Source: Planctomycetota bacterium
GTDB taxonomy: Bacteria; Planctomycetota; UBA8742; UBA2392
Length of the DNA: 64,000 nucleotides
Assembly (NCBI GenBank): GCA_015075515.1
Contig: JABTUE010000002.1
Location: forward strand, 597,478-661,477
Reading direction: 5' to 3'
Below are positions 16,827-24,779 of this stretch, piece by piece. A program made the translations under genes and the position numbers. Positions within the stretch are counted from its first letter, which is position 1. Each line of letters opens with the position of its first letter. The notes beneath the pieces were generated by a model, which was not told the origin of the DNA, did not search any database, and saw only the letters and a list, made by a program, of their open reading frames with translations.

Positions 16827-16963
16827 CTTACGGCACACATAGTGGCCACGGTACGCACTTCGGGTGGACTATGCCGCTCGCATTTGAGTTGCAGACACCC
16901 TTGTTGAGGCCGTCAATGGCCCATGGAGGATTGGATCACGGCGACCGAAGTGCCCCGAAGAAT

Positions 16964-16984
16964 ATCGTGTACGGAATCGTGTAC
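16964..16984. repeat. Short direct repeat ATCGTGTAC x2
   Basis: ATCGTGTAC occurs at 16964-16972 and 16976-16984 with a 12-base period, in the spacer between the Res gene and the tRNA terminator. It might be a trace of an insertion junction; no function is assigned. Confidence 0.4.
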
Positions 16985-17007
16985 AACCGGGCAAAATGCC
17001 TTGTGTG

Positions 17008-17052
17008 TTAAAAAGCAAACCCGCCTTGGGGTTGGCCTCCAAGGCGGGTTTG
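17008..17052 (-). terminator. Terminator of the tRNA-Gly transcript
   Basis: A 14-bp perfect stem (17016-17029 with 17039-17052) has a 9-base loop and, on the minus strand, is followed by CTTTTT (A-tract 17010-17014 on plus). It lies five bases beyond the tRNA CCA end. The stem could also stop plus-strand transcripts from the Res gene. Confidence 0.9.
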
Positions 17053-17056
17053 GGGC

Positions 17057-17131
17057 TGGAGCGGGCGAAGGGGTTCGAACCCTCGACCACCTGCTTGGGA
17101 AGCAGGAGCTCTACCACTGAGCTACGCCCGC
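17057..17131 (-). tRNA. tRNA-Gly(CCC)
   Basis: Read on the minus strand, the sequence folds as a standard tRNA. The acceptor stem GCGGGCG pairs perfectly with CGCCCGC, there is a D-arm GTAGCTCAGTGGTAGAGC, an anticodon stem CCTGC/GCAGG with loop TTCCCAA, and a T-arm containing GGTTCGAACC. The anticodon is CCC, which reads the glycine codon GGG. The discriminator base is U and the CCA end is encoded (17057-17059). A strong terminator follows at once. Its 3' end points towards the accessory region on the left, the usual orientation when elements integrate into a tRNA 3' end. Confidence 0.97.
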
Positions 17132-17160
17132 TCGATGACTCTCTCCCATGGCGCGGCCGA

Positions 17161-17338
17161 GCGACTTCCTCAACAAACCCACTGAAACAGGCAATGGCCG
17201 CGTAGTTTTCTACCAGACTCTACTCACACCAGCCGGGACAGCGCAACTTCCGCACCCATCCCCACTGAAACAGGCCGCAACTGCGCAGCCTCTGCGTTCA
17301 ACCGTACCCGCACAAACCGCGGCCTCGCAACTTCCGCA
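17161..17338. repeat. Imperfect tandem repeats of about 83 bases
   Basis: CCCACTGAAACAGGC occurs at 17178-17192 and 17261-17275 (83-base period), and CGCAACTTCCGCA at 17243-17255 and 17326-17338 (83-base period), with a related GCGACTTCCTCA at 17161. About 2.2 degenerate units lie directly upstream of the tRNA-Gly gene. No open frame here looks coding. The origin of the repeat is unknown. Confidence 0.6.
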
Positions 17339-17694
17339 ACAAGACACCCAGCCTCACTCACACAACCCGCGCTCACCCCATGCGGCAACGATTACAGCGC
17401 CTCAAGGCCTTGCGCAGGACACACTTTGCTCGATTCGAGCCGGCACAGCGTCCTCGCGGCGGGCCACGCATCAACCCCAAAACCATATCAGCCCAAGGCC
17501 AACGCATCACCGGCGGCGGGTGGCAAGCCTGGTCTGGTCCGTCATTGGGTGCGGCCGCGCGGCCGCTGAGCCACTCATCGTCGGCGCTTGCCTTCGCGCC
17601 GCGGTTGTCAGGCTCCGCGACCAGCCACACACCAATGCCAAGCCGCCCTATGATGCCCCACCGCTCCGCACGGTCAAGCCGGCGGCACGCGCGG
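17339..17694. other. No convincing gene; contains a 16-base palindrome
   Basis: This spacer follows the tandem repeats and lies downstream of the DUF2075 gene. Open frames exist on both strands but encode Pro/Arg/His-rich low-complexity products and run antisense into the helicase gene. The palindrome GCGGCCGCGCGGCCGC at 17551-17566 could form a hairpin but has no T-tract on either strand. It may be decayed island DNA. Confidence 0.5.
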
Positions 17695-19689
17695 TCAGGC
17701 CAACTCGGCAATGCCGGCCTGGCGCAGGTACGCAAACGTGGAGTCGTACCACTGTGGCCAGCGTGTGGGGTCGGCGGCATCACCGGGCGGGACAAAAATG
17801 ACCATGCCCTGGCGCGCGCGGGTAAGCAACACGCGATAGGCATTGAGCAGATAGCGCCGGTTGGCCTGGTTGTGGATGGTGATCCATTTGTCGCCGCGAA
17901 AGTCGTGGTGGCTCCAGCCGCCGCGGCCAAAACGCAGGTCGGCGTCCCAGTTGACCAATGCCCAGTCCAGTTCCAGCCCTTGCACCTGAAACTCGGTGGC
18001 AACGTCTTCCAGGTAAAAACTCGAGCGCGTGTCATCAGGCCCATTGAGAAACCAGTGCACAGGGTCAACCTTGAAGCGCACATCAATGGCATGAGGCTTA
18101 AGCCGTTGAGCCCTGGAGGAGCACAGCATGCCGAAGCGTTCGGTGCCCCGGGCGCGGGCGCGGACCCACTGCTTGGCGGCGGCAAGATTACGCGTGACAC
18201 GGATCGGAAAGCGGTCCTGGGTTCGATCAAGAGCTTTGCACGCGGCCTGTGTATCGCAGTCCAGCAGCGCCTTCACAAATGCAGCGACATTGTCCGCCCG
18301 GAACGAACGCATCGAGGTTGCCAAATGGAGCGACGGTTCCAGCGTGCAGTTCGGCCGGGCGCGCACTTGTTCCAGCGCACGGCCCGCAGCGTACTCACTA
18401 TCAGTGAGTTTCTCTGAGATATGCAGGTGCCAGCCCGGAAACCGCTCGCGTGCTGCGTCAAGCCACGCCTCAATACCGGCCTCACCGGTGTTGATTTCCT
18501 GCCCGCCGCCGACAAGGCACACAACCACGGCCCAGTCCGGGTGGCGATCCATACAAGAGATGAGAAACTCCGGCTCCGACTGGTTGAAGTCTGGCCTGCG
18601 CTTCTTGCGCAGCATGAAGGCAGCGGTTTGTTGAAGGTTCCAGGCGCGCTGCGCTTCGTCGAACACTGCAACGTGTTCGGATGGCGGTCCTGCGTGCTGC
18701 AGCCCGTCGTCACGAAAGTGGTGAACGTTCTGGATGAAAGCCTTGATGCTTTCGCCTACGTGCCCTTTACGCGGCTTTTCACCCCGGAGCTTGCGGCGCT
18801 CGTATTCATCACGCGTCAGCGCCGCGCGCAGTACATTGACCAACGGACCGTTGCCCGAAAGGAACACCGCGTGCAACGATGGATCATCTTCGTTGCGCTG
18901 GGTCGCTACGTTCAGGCCAACCAGCGTCTTGCCGGCACCGGGTACGCCGGTCACGAAGCAGAGTGACTTGCGGTTGTGGGCGCGAGATTCGCGCACAATC
19001 TCGCGTAGACGCTCAGAGGTAACAGCGAGGTTCTCTGCGCCTGCGTCAAAGCGCGCGATGGCTTCCACGCTGTGGTGTTGGTACAGGGCACGTGCAGCTT
19101 CGATAATGGTCGGTGTTGGCTTGTATGGCGCAGACTCCCAGGCTCTTGGGTCAATGGGTGGCGAGCCTCCACTTGCCAGTTCGCGATCGAGTGCAGAACG
19201 CAGTGTTGTTGGCGACACAACGACAGGCTCCGAAACAAGATCATGGGCCATGCCGGACGCTTGGACTTGTCTTGGTGCACCGCCAGTCACCAGCAGCGGC
19301 ACCACACGCGCCTGATGCGTTCCGGCGTGGAAGTTCTTGAGGTCAAGCGCGTAGTCCCAAACCTGATTTATGGCCGACTGGTCAGCGGCTGTTGTCTTGA
19401 ACTCAATCACGAACACAACAGGCCCGGCAATCAGCACCGAATCAATGCGCTTTCCCATCCGCGGGATGTTGAACTCCAGGTAGACATGCGCAGACAGGCC
19501 CACCAGAGCCGACTGCAAGTCTCGAATCTGCTGCAGCCAGGCGTCGCGCTGGTCCAGCTCGATGGCAAAATCTGTTCTTCGTGCCACCTCTCCCAATATT
19601 GCTCCGGGTGGCCTGGCCACGAACTCGGAGACCGGGGCGCTGTACCAGGCGCGCGAGGCCAGCAATAAGCTTGTTTCATGAGCGGGCAT
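17695..19689 (-). CDS. DUF2075-type helicase fused to an N-terminal PD-(D/E)XK-like domain
   Basis: This is a 664-residue protein. The N-terminal region has a nuclease-like pattern: acidic residue in KRIDSVLIAG followed by VFVIEFKTTA (E-x-K), as in PD-(D/E)XK folds. The C-terminal two-thirds are a superfamily 1 ATPase of the DUF2075 type: Walker A GVPGAGKT, Walker B VAVFDEAQRAW, and a UvrD-like end NAYRVLLTRARQGMVIFVP. Such nuclease-helicase proteins are common in defence islands and act on nucleic acid in the cytoplasm, though the biological role is often unknown. It sits 560 bases from the tRNA-Gly end of the island and 33 bases after a beta-helix gene on the same strand. The start ATG has a weak ribosome binding site. 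Confidence 0.85.
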   Translation of the reverse strand: MPAHETSLLLASRAWYSAPVSEFVARPPGAILGEVARRTDFAIELDQRDAWLQQIRDLQSALVGLSAHVYLEFNIPRMGKRIDSVLIAGPVVFVIEFKTTAADQSAINQVWDYALDLKNFHAGTHQARVVPLLVTGGAPRQVQASGMAHDLVSEPVVVSPTTLRSALDRELASGGSPPIDPRAWESAPYKPTPTIIEAARALYQHHSVEAIARFDAGAENLAVTSERLREIVRESRAHNRKSLCFVTGVPGAGKTLVGLNVATQRNEDDPSLHAVFLSGNGPLVNVLRAALTRDEYERRKLRGEKPRKGHVGESIKAFIQNVHHFRDDGLQHAGPPSEHVAVFDEAQRAWNLQQTAAFMLRKKRRPDFNQSEPEFLISCMDRHPDWAVVVCLVGGGQEINTGEAGIEAWLDAARERFPGWHLHISEKLTDSEYAAGRALEQVRARPNCTLEPSLHLATSMRSFRADNVAAFVKALLDCDTQAACKALDRTQDRFPIRVTRNLAAAKQWVRARARGTERFGMLCSSRAQRLKPHAIDVRFKVDPVHWFLNGPDDTRSSFYLEDVATEFQVQGLELDWALVNWDADLRFGRGGWSHHDFRGDKWITIHNQANRRYLLNAYRVLLTRARQGMVIFVPPGDAADPTRWPQWYDSTFAYLRQAGIAELA

Positions 19690-19722
19690 GGCCGCGCCAG
19701 GCTAGCACGTGCGCAGTCCTTG

Positions 19723-21210
19723 TCAGTCCTTGATCTTGCCCGCGGTCTTTCCAGGCTTGGCCAGATCGGTTTTGGCGCCGGTGCCGGGGGTATCGTTTTT
19801 GGGAGGTGCAGGCAGGGGGTCCGCGCCGGTCTGGTCGGCGCCGATGTCCCAGGGTTTGCGGTCTTTGGCCTCGGGGCGCTGGTTGCCGTCGTAGTCATCC
19901 GTGAACCCGGCGGCCGGCCCGGCTTCGGGCTTGTCTTCGGCGTTATGCTTGCCTGTGGCCGGCTTGTCGTTGCCCGCTTTCTCGGGGGGTGCCAGGTTTG
20001 CGGCCTTGCCGATGCAGGGGCTGTCTTTCTTGAGGTGCCAGGTTTCGTCCAGGCCGGGGTCACCTTCGGCGGCTTCCTTTTCGCCGCTGGCTTTTGCCCA
20101 ACCGGCCAGGTCCAGGTTGTAGGCGTTGTCGGGCTCCCACCAGAACAGGGGTTTACCGCCGACCTTGTGATAGTGGTTGTGGCTGATGGTCAGTGTGCCT
20201 TCGTGGCTGTCCTTGTGCATGGCAATGGCCGGGCGGCGTGACTCGGCGCCGATCACAATAATGTTATTGCGGATATCGGCGTCTTTCACCTTCACCAGGC
20301 CCGCGTTGCCACCCTTGTTGTTGCCCGAAATGCGGATGCCGGCGCGCATGGTCTGGGCAACGTTCACCAGGGTATTGTTATAGACCTTTGGGCGCAGCGC
20401 GCTTTCCAGGTCAATGCCGCTACCCTTGATGTCCACAATGATGTTGTTGCGTGCGATGCAGTCGCGGCACGAGTAATATTCAGGGTTCACTTTGGTATCA
20501 TAGAACTGCAGACCACTGGCCTGGGCCAGGCTGATGCCGGCGGCGCCACAGCGGGTAATAAAACAGCGCTCAATGATCGAGCCGATGCTGCCGCCCTTGG
20601 GGTACACGCCGCAAGTGGCAATATCGTGGATGTAACAATCCTGAACCAGCATGTAGTTGCCGTTGACGTTATCAATGCCCTCGGCATTGCTGTTGTCGCG
20701 CAGGCCCGAGTTGAATATTTCGCAGCGCCGGATCGTGATGTTGTGGGCACCGGCGATCTTGACGCAGTCGCGGCCGCTGCCGTAAATGCGGCAGTCTTCG
20801 ACCAGGCCGCCGGTCACGCCCAGTTCGAACTTGAGCGCGTAAAAGAATCCGCCCTCGATGTTCAGGCGCCTGAACGAAACATTGTTGGCCGTGGCCCACA
20901 GACAGTTGCCCAGGCGTTCGACATCGTTGGGCACTTTAACCGTGGCCGTTTCGCCCGCGAAGGACTGCACGGTGATGTCCGGCAGGCTGATCGTCTGGCC
21001 GCCGGCATAGGTTCCGGCGCGCAGGGTGATGGTGTCGCCGGCGGTGGCCAGTTGCAGCGCGCGGTTCAGCGTTGCCACGGGCGCGTCTTTGGTGCCTTTG
21101 GCGGCATCGTCACCGCCAGGAGCCACGAAATATTCGGCGGCACCAAGGCCGCAGGCCAAAACAACGGCCACCATCAGCAGTGTACGCATGGTGTGCATGA
21201 TAGCACGCAT
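19723..21210 (-). CDS. Secreted right-handed beta-helix protein
   Basis: From the ATG at 21210 the protein has 495 residues; an ATG at 21189 gives a cleaner signal peptide (MRTLLMVAVVLACGLGAAEY). The mature N-terminus YFVAPGGDDAAKGTKDAPVA is the classic opening of DUF1565/pectate-lyase-like beta-helices, followed by many turns with NITIRRCEIFNS, CIARNNIIVDI and YNNTLVNV. The C-terminal 100 residues are Pro/Lys/Asp-rich and look disordered. It is exported, and might bind or cleave polysaccharide; no catalytic residues can be assigned. It is divergent from the Gly/Asn-repeat lipoprotein gene and precedes the DUF2075 gene. Confidence 0.85.
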   Translation of the reverse strand: MRAIMHTMRTLLMVAVVLACGLGAAEYFVAPGGDDAAKGTKDAPVATLNRALQLATAGDTITLRAGTYAGGQTISLPDITVQSFAGETATVKVPNDVERLGNCLWATANNVSFRRLNIEGGFFYALKFELGVTGGLVEDCRIYGSGRDCVKIAGAHNITIRRCEIFNSGLRDNSNAEGIDNVNGNYMLVQDCYIHDIATCGVYPKGGSIGSIIERCFITRCGAAGISLAQASGLQFYDTKVNPEYYSCRDCIARNNIIVDIKGSGIDLESALRPKVYNNTLVNVAQTMRAGIRISGNNKGGNAGLVKVKDADIRNNIIVIGAESRRPAIAMHKDSHEGTLTISHNHYHKVGGKPLFWWEPDNAYNLDLAGWAKASGEKEAAEGDPGLDETWHLKKDSPCIGKAANLAPPEKAGNDKPATGKHNAEDKPEAGPAAGFTDDYDGNQRPEAKDRKPWDIGADQTGADPLPAPPKNDTPGTGAKTDLAKPGKTAGKIKD

Positions 21211-21295
21211 AGTAGAGGCTGCACTGTGCAACACAAGGCACGGAGATAGTCCCAAACCGGCTGCGGCCACCTTGAACGTGTCCGGGGAAACGGGT

Positions 21296-21325
21296 TTGGC
21301 ACACGGTCGCCACGCAGGCTATAGT
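21296..21325 (+). promoter_or_regulatory. Sigma-70-like promoter of the repeat lipoprotein gene
   Basis: TTGGCA (21296-21301) and TATAGT (21320-21325) are separated by 18 bases; each matches the consensus at five of six positions. The ATG at 21372 lies 46 bases downstream of the -10 box. This is the best promoter seen in the window. Confidence 0.75.
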
Positions 21326-21371
21326 CCGTGCGTATTCGGCAACTTACTTCGACCACAGAACAGGACAATCC

Positions 21372-24179
21372 ATGAACACGGGCTCACGTTGGTTTCGTTT
21401 AACCGGCGCTCTGGCGCTGGGAGTTATTGTCGGCCTTGTGGGAGGCTGCAAGGGTGACGACAAAAAGAGCAGCAGCGGAGGAGGCGGCGGTATCGCCCCG
21501 CCCCCGACAGCACGCCCCACCCTGGTGGGCATGCCGCTGCGCGTTGATCTCAGCGGCGGCAATGCTACCGCTGGCGTTGGCGGTAGCGGCGGCAACCTGA
21601 CGACTTACGTGGAAACCGGCTCGTTCAAGGACGGCGCGGGGCCGTCGCGGCCCGGCATTGACAACAACATCATCAGTGCCGCTTCGCTGGCGGACAGCAG
21701 CGTGACCATCGCCGAACTGATAGCCGACGGCGGAGTGTCGTACTGGGCCAGCGGAACCGACGGCTACCTGGAACTGTTCGGCAAGGACTTCTTCCTTCCG
21801 GCCGGTGTCACACTGAACCTGGCTTTGGCGGGCATTGACAGCCTTACCATCCGCTCGCACCAGCCCACGGATTACATCCGCATTGCGGGCACAATCTCGC
21901 TTACTCGCCCCGCGAACTCGTCGGTGAACCTGAACCTGATCGCCAACACGGCCCAGGGGCTGGCGATCTGTGTTGACGGCACGATCAATGGCGACGGCTC
22001 GGCTGGCAACTCGGCCGCGAACATCTACATGGATCTGCTGGCCGGGTCCTTTGCGATGACGGGTACGATCCAGTGTCGGGGCGCGGCCGGAGCTTCCGGT
22101 GGAACCGGTGGCAACCTGGAAATTTACGTTCGCAATGGCGATTTCTGGATGGCGGGCATGGTCCGGGCCAACGGCGGTGACGGCACAGCCGGCGGCGGCA
22201 ACGGCGGCTACTATGACATCGAGGCTGGCGCCAACGGTATGGTCCAGCACTTCCGTTGGGGTATCCAAGTCAACGGCGGGGCAGCCAGCGCGGGCGGCGG
22301 CGGCAACGCCGGCTTTGGTTACTTTTATCTTTATGGCATTGTTGAGTATTTCACGTACCTTCAACTCAACGGCGGTAACGGCACCACTTCCGGCGGCGCT
22401 TCCGGGTCTAACAGCAACTATTTGTACGCCGGTGATGCCCGCGGCGTAATTTCTGTGGAAGGCCACGGTGGTGACGCCACTACGGGCTCGGGCGGCGATG
22501 GGGTTTACCTCTATGTGTACCCTTATCGCATGCAGAGTCTGGCGGTCGTGGTAAACGCCAATGGCGGGGCGTCCACAAGCGGAGGGGGTGGCACAGGCGG
22601 GTACTCGTACATCGTCTCAACCACAGGTGATATGGTGCAGGTGCTTGTTGACATTACCGCCCACGGCGGCAATGGGGTAAGCGGCGGCAACGGATATGAA
22701 TCGTACGTGTACGCCTACTCGAACATGCACCATGCAACAGTGCAGCACACTTCGAACGGCGGTACCGGCACAACCGGCATGGGCGGCAACGGCGGCGGTG
22801 TGTACGTCAACTCCAGCTACGATGATTACGGCGGCGACTTCCGTAATGTCACTGTCAACTCCACCGCCAACGGCGGCAACTCGACCAGCAGTGACGGCGG
22901 GACAGGCGGTACTGTGGAGGTAACACAGGGCCAATACTTCGGCACCGGGTTTGTCACCGTGAACGCCCAGCTCAACGGCGGCAGCGGCGTCAACGGCGGC
23001 AATGGCGGCTACTTCGGGCCCTATGGTGACTATTCGCAACTGGACTGCACGATGAACGTGACCGCAAACGGCGGCACGGGAACCACACTGGGCGGCACGG
23101 GCGGCCAGTTGGAGACGTACGATTACTATGACTCATATTTCCTGCGCGGCACATTTACCGCCCGCGGCGGCATGGGCATGGGCGCGTCAGGCAACGGCGG
23201 CACTGGCGGCGTCGTTGACCTTTACGCCAACGAATACATGTCCAACCTGAACCTGACCAACCTGAACCTTGACGTGCGCGGCGGTGACAGCCAGCAAGAC
23301 AATGGCGGCGACGGTGGCACCGTCACCATGTACTCCGACGGCACGGTATGGATCACCGGGGGCACCTGGGATGCCAGCGGCGGTACCGGCTCGACCGTTT
23401 CGGGTACCGGCCAAGGCGGCCTTGGCGGCACCATCCAGGGTGGCGCGTACGACGGGGCCGTGATTGTGTCCAACACCACCATGCGCGCCAACGGCGGCAA
23501 TGGCCGCGGCGACGGAGGCAACAGCAACCCCGCCACGGCCATTCATTTGTTCGGCGACTACGACAGCGACAACATTGGCGGCTTCATGTCTCTCAATGGC
23601 ATGTTTGAGGCCAACGGCGGCAGTTCCACAGGTACCGGCAACGGCGGCAACGGCGGCAACCTGCGGTTTGCGGGAAGCTTTTGGGCATCCATCTTTGTCG
23701 GTGAACTGGAAACCCGCGGCACCTACAGTGCCAATGGCGGCAACGGCCAGGGTGCGGCAAGCATGGGCGGTAATGGCGGGGAAGTGTACATGTACGGCGG
23801 CAAGCATGGGCAGTACCAATATGGCACCGTGAATGCCAACGGCGGCACCGGAGATACGGGCGGAAATGGTGGTCAGGTCGTGGTTCAACACGGTAACTCA
23901 CCGTTTGTGACCATTGCCGGCAGCATGAGCGCCAATGGAGCCACCGGTACAACCACTGGCGGCAACGGCGGAGGTATTACCGTCCATTACTGGACTGTGG
24001 GCAGCACAATCACCATCAACTCCGGCGTTACTTTGCGCGCCAACGGCGGCGGCCCGGCTGGCAATGCTGGAACAATCTTTCTGAACAGCGACGGCGCCGG
24101 CGTGACCACCACAGGCGCAACGCTGCAGACCAACAACGGCATGGGCGTTGCCGTACCGGCAAACATCACGATCAACTAA
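21372..24179 (+). CDS. Large Gly/Asn-repeat lipoprotein
   Basis: This 935-residue protein has a lipoprotein signal ending LVGGC (Cys at about 27), followed by a Gly-rich linker. From residue 230 to the end, imperfect units of 35-50 residues repeat: a VNANGG-like strand end, a short Gly/Thr stretch, a GGNGG turn, then an aromatic strand such as VYVYAYSN. More than a dozen units are countable. The regular GGNGG turns suggest a long beta-solenoid on the cell surface, resembling PE_PGRS or adhesin repeats in composition only. The gene has its own sigma-70-like promoter and a strong terminator, so it is a single-gene unit. A structural or adhesive role is likely but unproven. Confidence 0.85.
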   Translation: MNTGSRWFRLTGALALGVIVGLVGGCKGDDKKSSSGGGGGIAPPPTARPTLVGMPLRVDLSGGNATAGVGGSGGNLTTYVETGSFKDGAGPSRPGIDNNIISAASLADSSVTIAELIADGGVSYWASGTDGYLELFGKDFFLPAGVTLNLALAGIDSLTIRSHQPTDYIRIAGTISLTRPANSSVNLNLIANTAQGLAICVDGTINGDGSAGNSAANIYMDLLAGSFAMTGTIQCRGAAGASGGTGGNLEIYVRNGDFWMAGMVRANGGDGTAGGGNGGYYDIEAGANGMVQHFRWGIQVNGGAASAGGGGNAGFGYFYLYGIVEYFTYLQLNGGNGTTSGGASGSNSNYLYAGDARGVISVEGHGGDATTGSGGDGVYLYVYPYRMQSLAVVVNANGGASTSGGGGTGGYSYIVSTTGDMVQVLVDITAHGGNGVSGGNGYESYVYAYSNMHHATVQHTSNGGTGTTGMGGNGGGVYVNSSYDDYGGDFRNVTVNSTANGGNSTSSDGGTGGTVEVTQGQYFGTGFVTVNAQLNGGSGVNGGNGGYFGPYGDYSQLDCTMNVTANGGTGTTLGGTGGQLETYDYYDSYFLRGTFTARGGMGMGASGNGGTGGVVDLYANEYMSNLNLTNLNLDVRGGDSQQDNGGDGGTVTMYSDGTVWITGGTWDASGGTGSTVSGTGQGGLGGTIQGGAYDGAVIVSNTTMRANGGNGRGDGGNSNPATAIHLFGDYDSDNIGGFMSLNGMFEANGGSSTGTGNGGNGGNLRFAGSFWASIFVGELETRGTYSANGGNGQGAASMGGNGGEVYMYGGKHGQYQYGTVNANGGTGDTGGNGGQVVVQHGNSPFVTIAGSMSANGATGTTTGGNGGGITVHYWTVGSTITINSGVTLRANGGGPAGNAGTIFLNSDGAGVTTTGATLQTNNGMGVAVPANITIN

Positions 24180-24202
24180 CCGAACACCCTTCATTCCTGA
24201 GT

Positions 24203-24233
24203 ACGGGGCCCGTCTAACGGGCCCCGTGTGTTT
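24203..24233 (+). terminator. Rho-independent terminator of the repeat lipoprotein gene
   Basis: A perfect 11-bp stem ACGGGGCCCGT/ACGGGCCCCGT with loop CTA is followed by GTGTTT. It lies 23 bases after the stop, and on the other strand may serve the converging 24258-24779 gene. Confidence 0.85.
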
Positions 24234-24257
24234 CCGGTGTGAACCATCCGTGCCCGT

Positions 24258-24779
24258 TCAGCGTGCGTACTCCAGGTAGCGGCCGATCTCGTCCAGTACG
24301 GCCCGGTCGGCGTTGCTTTGGCCGTGCAACACCAGCCAGCCCCCCGCGTGCTGAAACTGGTAGTGCAGGCCGGCCGGCTTCATTTCATCCACGCAATGCA
24401 GCCTGAGCTCGGTGCCGTCGCCCAGGCCGCGCAACGGTTGCAGCAGGCGAAACGTGCGGCCGGGCACGAGGTCCCACAGGTTCAGGGTTTGCAGGCTGCC
24501 GGCGACGGCACGAACGATGTCATCGAGAGCGTCCGGCGGCAGGTGCCACAGGCGGTTGGAGGCACAGTCACCGGCCGTCGTAACCACCAGGTGGTCACCC
24601 GCGGCGCGCACAAACGCCGCGTGGCGCAGCCAGGGCGGGTCGTCATGTTCAATGCAACAGTCCAGCACACCGCGCGTGACGTGCCAGTCGCGCCGGTGGC
24701 CCAACAGCGCGTCCAGGGCCTCGGCCAGCCGGCACGCCAGTGCCCAGGCATCATCGTTGGTCAGGTGACCGCCGCTCAA
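24258..24779 (-). CDS. Unknown protein, third gene of the XRE-regulator operon
   Basis: This is a 173-residue soluble protein of mixed alpha/beta pattern with no signal peptide or recognisable motif. It begins with TTG overlapping the TGA of the upstream gene (24776-24779), consistent with translational coupling; other starts would lose the N-terminal helix. The two Cys in GVLDCCIEHD and the His/Asp cluster may be structural. Its invariable position after the 562-residue gene suggests that the two products work together. No function is proposed. Confidence 0.65.
   Translation of the reverse strand: MSGGHLTNDDAWALACRLAEALDALLGHRRDWHVTRGVLDCCIEHDDPPWLRHAAFVRAAGDHLVVTTAGDCASNRLWHLPPDALDDIVRAVAGSLQTLNLWDLVPGRTFRLLQPLRGLGDGTELRLHCVDEMKPAGLHYQFQHAGGWLVLHGQSNADRAVLDEIGRYLEYAR

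Noticed and set aside
17148-17801. 217-residue open frame on the plus strand over the tandem repeats and into the DUF2075 gene
   Set aside because: The product is Pro/Gln/His/Arg-rich low complexity, there is no ribosome binding site, and the 3' half is antisense to a well-supported gene.
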